Shown here one piece after another: positions 35,029 to 36,736 of a stretch of DNA of 36,736 nucleotides. Source of the DNA: an uncultured Bacteroidales bacterium (GTDB taxonomy: Bacteria > Bacteroidota > Bacteroidia > Bacteroidales > Tenuifilaceae); assembly GCA_937926785.1 (NCBI GenBank), contig CALBBQ010000029.1, positions 1 to 36,736 on the forward strand, given 5' to 3'. The notes under the pieces are model-generated. The model was given only the letters and a program-made list of their open reading frames with translations, was not told the DNA's origin and did not search any database. A program made the translations under genes and the position numbers. Numbering within the stretch: position 1 is the stretch's first letter; every line of letters begins with the position of its first letter.

Positions 35029-36340
35029 TCTCTGCTTTATTTATATTCACCTTAACGCGTTTAATTCGCCGGTTATCCACAGCATCAATGGTAAAGGTAA
35101 ACTGTTTGCATTTAATCACCTCGTTGGGTTTTGGAATCTGACCGGTGCTTTCCAGGATGAGACCGGCAATGGTTTCCGCTTCGCCCCGTATGTCGTCAAA
35201 AACATCGTCGTCGCAGCCAACAATCTTGCAAAAATCGTTAAGCATCACCTTGGCTTCAAAAATATAGTTCTGATCATCGATTTTGGAATACAGGGTTTCC
35301 TCATCGTCCGATTCGTCGGAGATTTCACCCACGATTTCCTCCAGAATATCCTCAAGGGTTACTATCCCGCTTGTTCCACCGTACTCATCAACCACTATTG
35401 CCATGTGAATGTGCTTTTGCTGGAATTCGGCCAGCAAATCGTTTATCTTCTTGCTCTCGGGTACATAGTATGGTGCCCTAATCAGGTTCTGCCAGTGAAA
35501 GGTATCGTCCTTATCAACATGCGGAATCAGGTCCTTAACATAAAGTATTCCCTTGATATCGTCGAACGAATCGTTATACACCGGTATTCTACTGTAGCCC
35601 GATTCAATTACAACCTCCCGCAGCTTGCTGTAGGGGGTACCAATGTCAACCGCTACCACATCCAACCGGGGTTTCATTATCTCGCTAACAATGGTATTGG
35701 CAAAAGAAACGATTCCCTCAAGAATCTGCCGCTCCTCAGCCAGGCCTTCGGCAGTAATTTCAATGGCATCGCCTAAATCGTCCATCGATATTTTCTGGGG
35801 CGATACTATTCGGCGACTAATGACCACTGACGAACGGATAAGAAGATTGGTTAGTGGTTTGAAGAAACGAATCAGGGAATGGATTAATGACGCAACCACC
35901 TCTGCAAAGCGGCGTGAGCGATTTGCAGCAAGTATCTTAGGAAGTATTTCGCCAAACATAAGCAGGATGAAGGTGATGATTATGGTTTGAAAGAAAAAAC
36001 CAAATAGTGGGGTCTGGCTAAAGTCAAATATGGAATCGGACAGATAGGCAGCGAGGATAACTATGGCCACATTAACCAGGTTGTTGGCCACCAGCAGGGT
36101 AGCCAACAGCTGCTCAGGTTGCGAGAGATTGGCAATTGCCTTTGTTGTTTTGCTCTTTGCCTGCAGAGCTTTGTAATCCGATGGACTCAATGAGAAGTAG
36201 GCTACTTCGGAGCCGCTAAAAAGTGCTGATAGGAAAATTAACCCAATAAGAATTACTAGTCCGAAGTAAAAATCTGGAGTTGGTGAATTTATTACGATTC
36301 CTTGGGCAACCTCGTTTAGTAGGTTATTAAAACTTTCCAA
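35021..36340 (-). CDS. gldE: gliding motility-associated protein GldE (CNNM/CorC family)
   Basis: 439 residues. An N-terminal CNNM/DUF21 membrane domain (about 20-190, FSGSEVAYFSLSPSDYKAL and LLATLLVANNLVNVAIVIL) precedes paired CBS domains (about 205-330, RIPVYNDSFDDIKGILYVKDL; VVDEYGGTSGIVTLEDILEEIVGEI) and a C-terminal CorC_HlyC domain. The start is a TTG at 36340; no upstream ATG is in frame and the next Met is far inside, so the start is presumed rather than proven. GldE is the usual partner of GldD. Confidence 0.93.
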   Translation of the reverse strand: MESFNNLLNEVAQGIVINSPTPDFYFGLVILIGLIFLSALFSGSEVAYFSLSPSDYKALQAKSKTTKAIANLSQPEQLLATLLVANNLVNVAIVILAAYLSDSIFDFSQTPLFGFFFQTIIITFILLMFGEILPKILAANRSRRFAEVVASLIHSLIRFFKPLTNLLIRSSVVISRRIVSPQKISMDDLGDAIEITAEGLAEERQILEGIVSFANTIVSEIMKPRLDVVAVDIGTPYSKLREVVIESGYSRIPVYNDSFDDIKGILYVKDLIPHVDKDDTFHWQNLIRAPYYVPESKKINDLLAEFQQKHIHMAIVVDEYGGTSGIVTLEDILEEIVGEISDESDDEETLYSKIDDQNYIFEAKVMLNDFCKIVGCDDDVFDDIRGEAETIAGLILESTGQIPKPNEVIKCKQFTFTIDAVDNRRIKRVKVNINKAENE

Positions 36341-36481
36341 ATGTTCAGCGTATTGGTTTGCCCTGTAAAGTTAGGAAAAATAATGCTACCAGAAAATATT
36401 CAAATCACCCATTTGACTTAATCCGATGCGCCACCATAGATTCAAAACATCAAAAACAGCTTATCTATTGATATCCTATAT
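36341..36481. other. gldE upstream region and IS30 3' flank
   Basis: No gene. On the minus strand, GTTGCATTTGCAGC at about 36500-36487 and the TTAAATATAGG that follows resemble the end of Bacteroidota IS30 elements, so the IS terminus probably lies near 36470. No exact TANNTTTG box precedes gldE. Confidence 0.35.
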
Positions 36482-36736
36482 TTAAGCTGCAAATGCAACT
36501 TTTTTATTAAACAATATTTTATTCAACATTTCATTGGGCGTCCAAAACCCCAAACGCTTTCTTGGTCTATTGTTTAGAATCTTTTCCACCCACTGAACCT
36601 GTTCGCCGGTAATGCTTTCAAAAGGTGCTTTCTTGGGGAAGAATTGCCTAATCAGCCCATTGGCATTCTCGTTAGCTCCCCTTTCCCAGGAGTGGTATGG
36701 CCTTGCAAAGTAAAATAAAATTTCTAAATCCCGGGC
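36482..36736 (-). mobile_element. IS30-family transposase, C-terminal part (cut by window edge)
   Basis: An open minus-strand frame of 84 codons plus stop enters from the window end. It reads ...YFARPYHSWERGANENANG, LIRQFFPKKAPFESI and LNNRPRKRLGFWTPNEML. This is the classic IS30 C-terminus; the Glu of NENANG is the last acidic residue of the DDE triad. Only the 3' end of the element is in the window. Confidence 0.93.

Overview
This window comes from a Bacteroidota chromosome, most likely a Bacteroidales or related order. Four things point there. Most starts lack a Shine-Dalgarno sequence. The octamer TANNTTTG, the Bacteroidota -7 promoter element, sits upstream of many genes. Lineage markers are present: GldD, GldE, a type IX secretion (T9SS) C-terminal domain and a bacterial heptaprenylglyceryl-phosphate synthase. 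The lipoprotein signals, and the TonB receptor ending in Phe, fit a two-membrane cell. I cannot name a genus.

Layout. 1-538: three 113-bp GC-rich tandem units derived from the 3' part of a proline tRNA, then a short stretch resembling an IS end. 539-5834 (-): zinc transporter zupT and carAB (carbamoyl phosphate for arginine and pyrimidines), with a long carA leader that contains an intrinsic terminator and a candidate antiterminator. 6198-9650 (+): a sensor kinase with a SnoaL-like N-terminus, a CPBP-family membrane protein, bcp and recA. 9908-14770 (+): a transglutaminase-like lipoprotein, cutC, a ferritin-like/VIT1 fusion (metal handling) and a flavin-reductase-like protein. 14777-18107 (-): a translation and nucleotide block (engB, prs, rplY, pth, hslR-like). 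18402-25569: a DUF1207-like envelope protein, an M19 dipeptidase lipoprotein, a fused O-/N-acyltransferase for aminoacyl lipids (OlsF/GlsF-like), an unknown secreted protein and ettA. 25814-26080: three palindromic 'CCACGGAG...CTCTGTGG' repeats. 26241-33130: a DUF4870 protein, a TonB-dependent receptor, a T9SS-exported M14 carboxypeptidase and an alkaline-phosphatase-family protein that has lost nearly all catalytic residues. 33127-36340 (-): gldE-gldD-PPTase-GGGP synthase, overlapping or nearly abutting. The window ends inside an IS30-family transposase.

Most of the window is conserved chromosomal core. The least explained items are the carA leader with mutually exclusive GCCAA/TTGGC pairings, the apparent pseudo-phosphatase beside the T9SS carboxypeptidase, the duplicated transglutaminase fold with a dead second copy, the structured leader before rplY, and the tRNA-Pro-derived tandem array. 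I found no CRISPR array, prophage or defence island, and no rRNA or complete tRNA gene.
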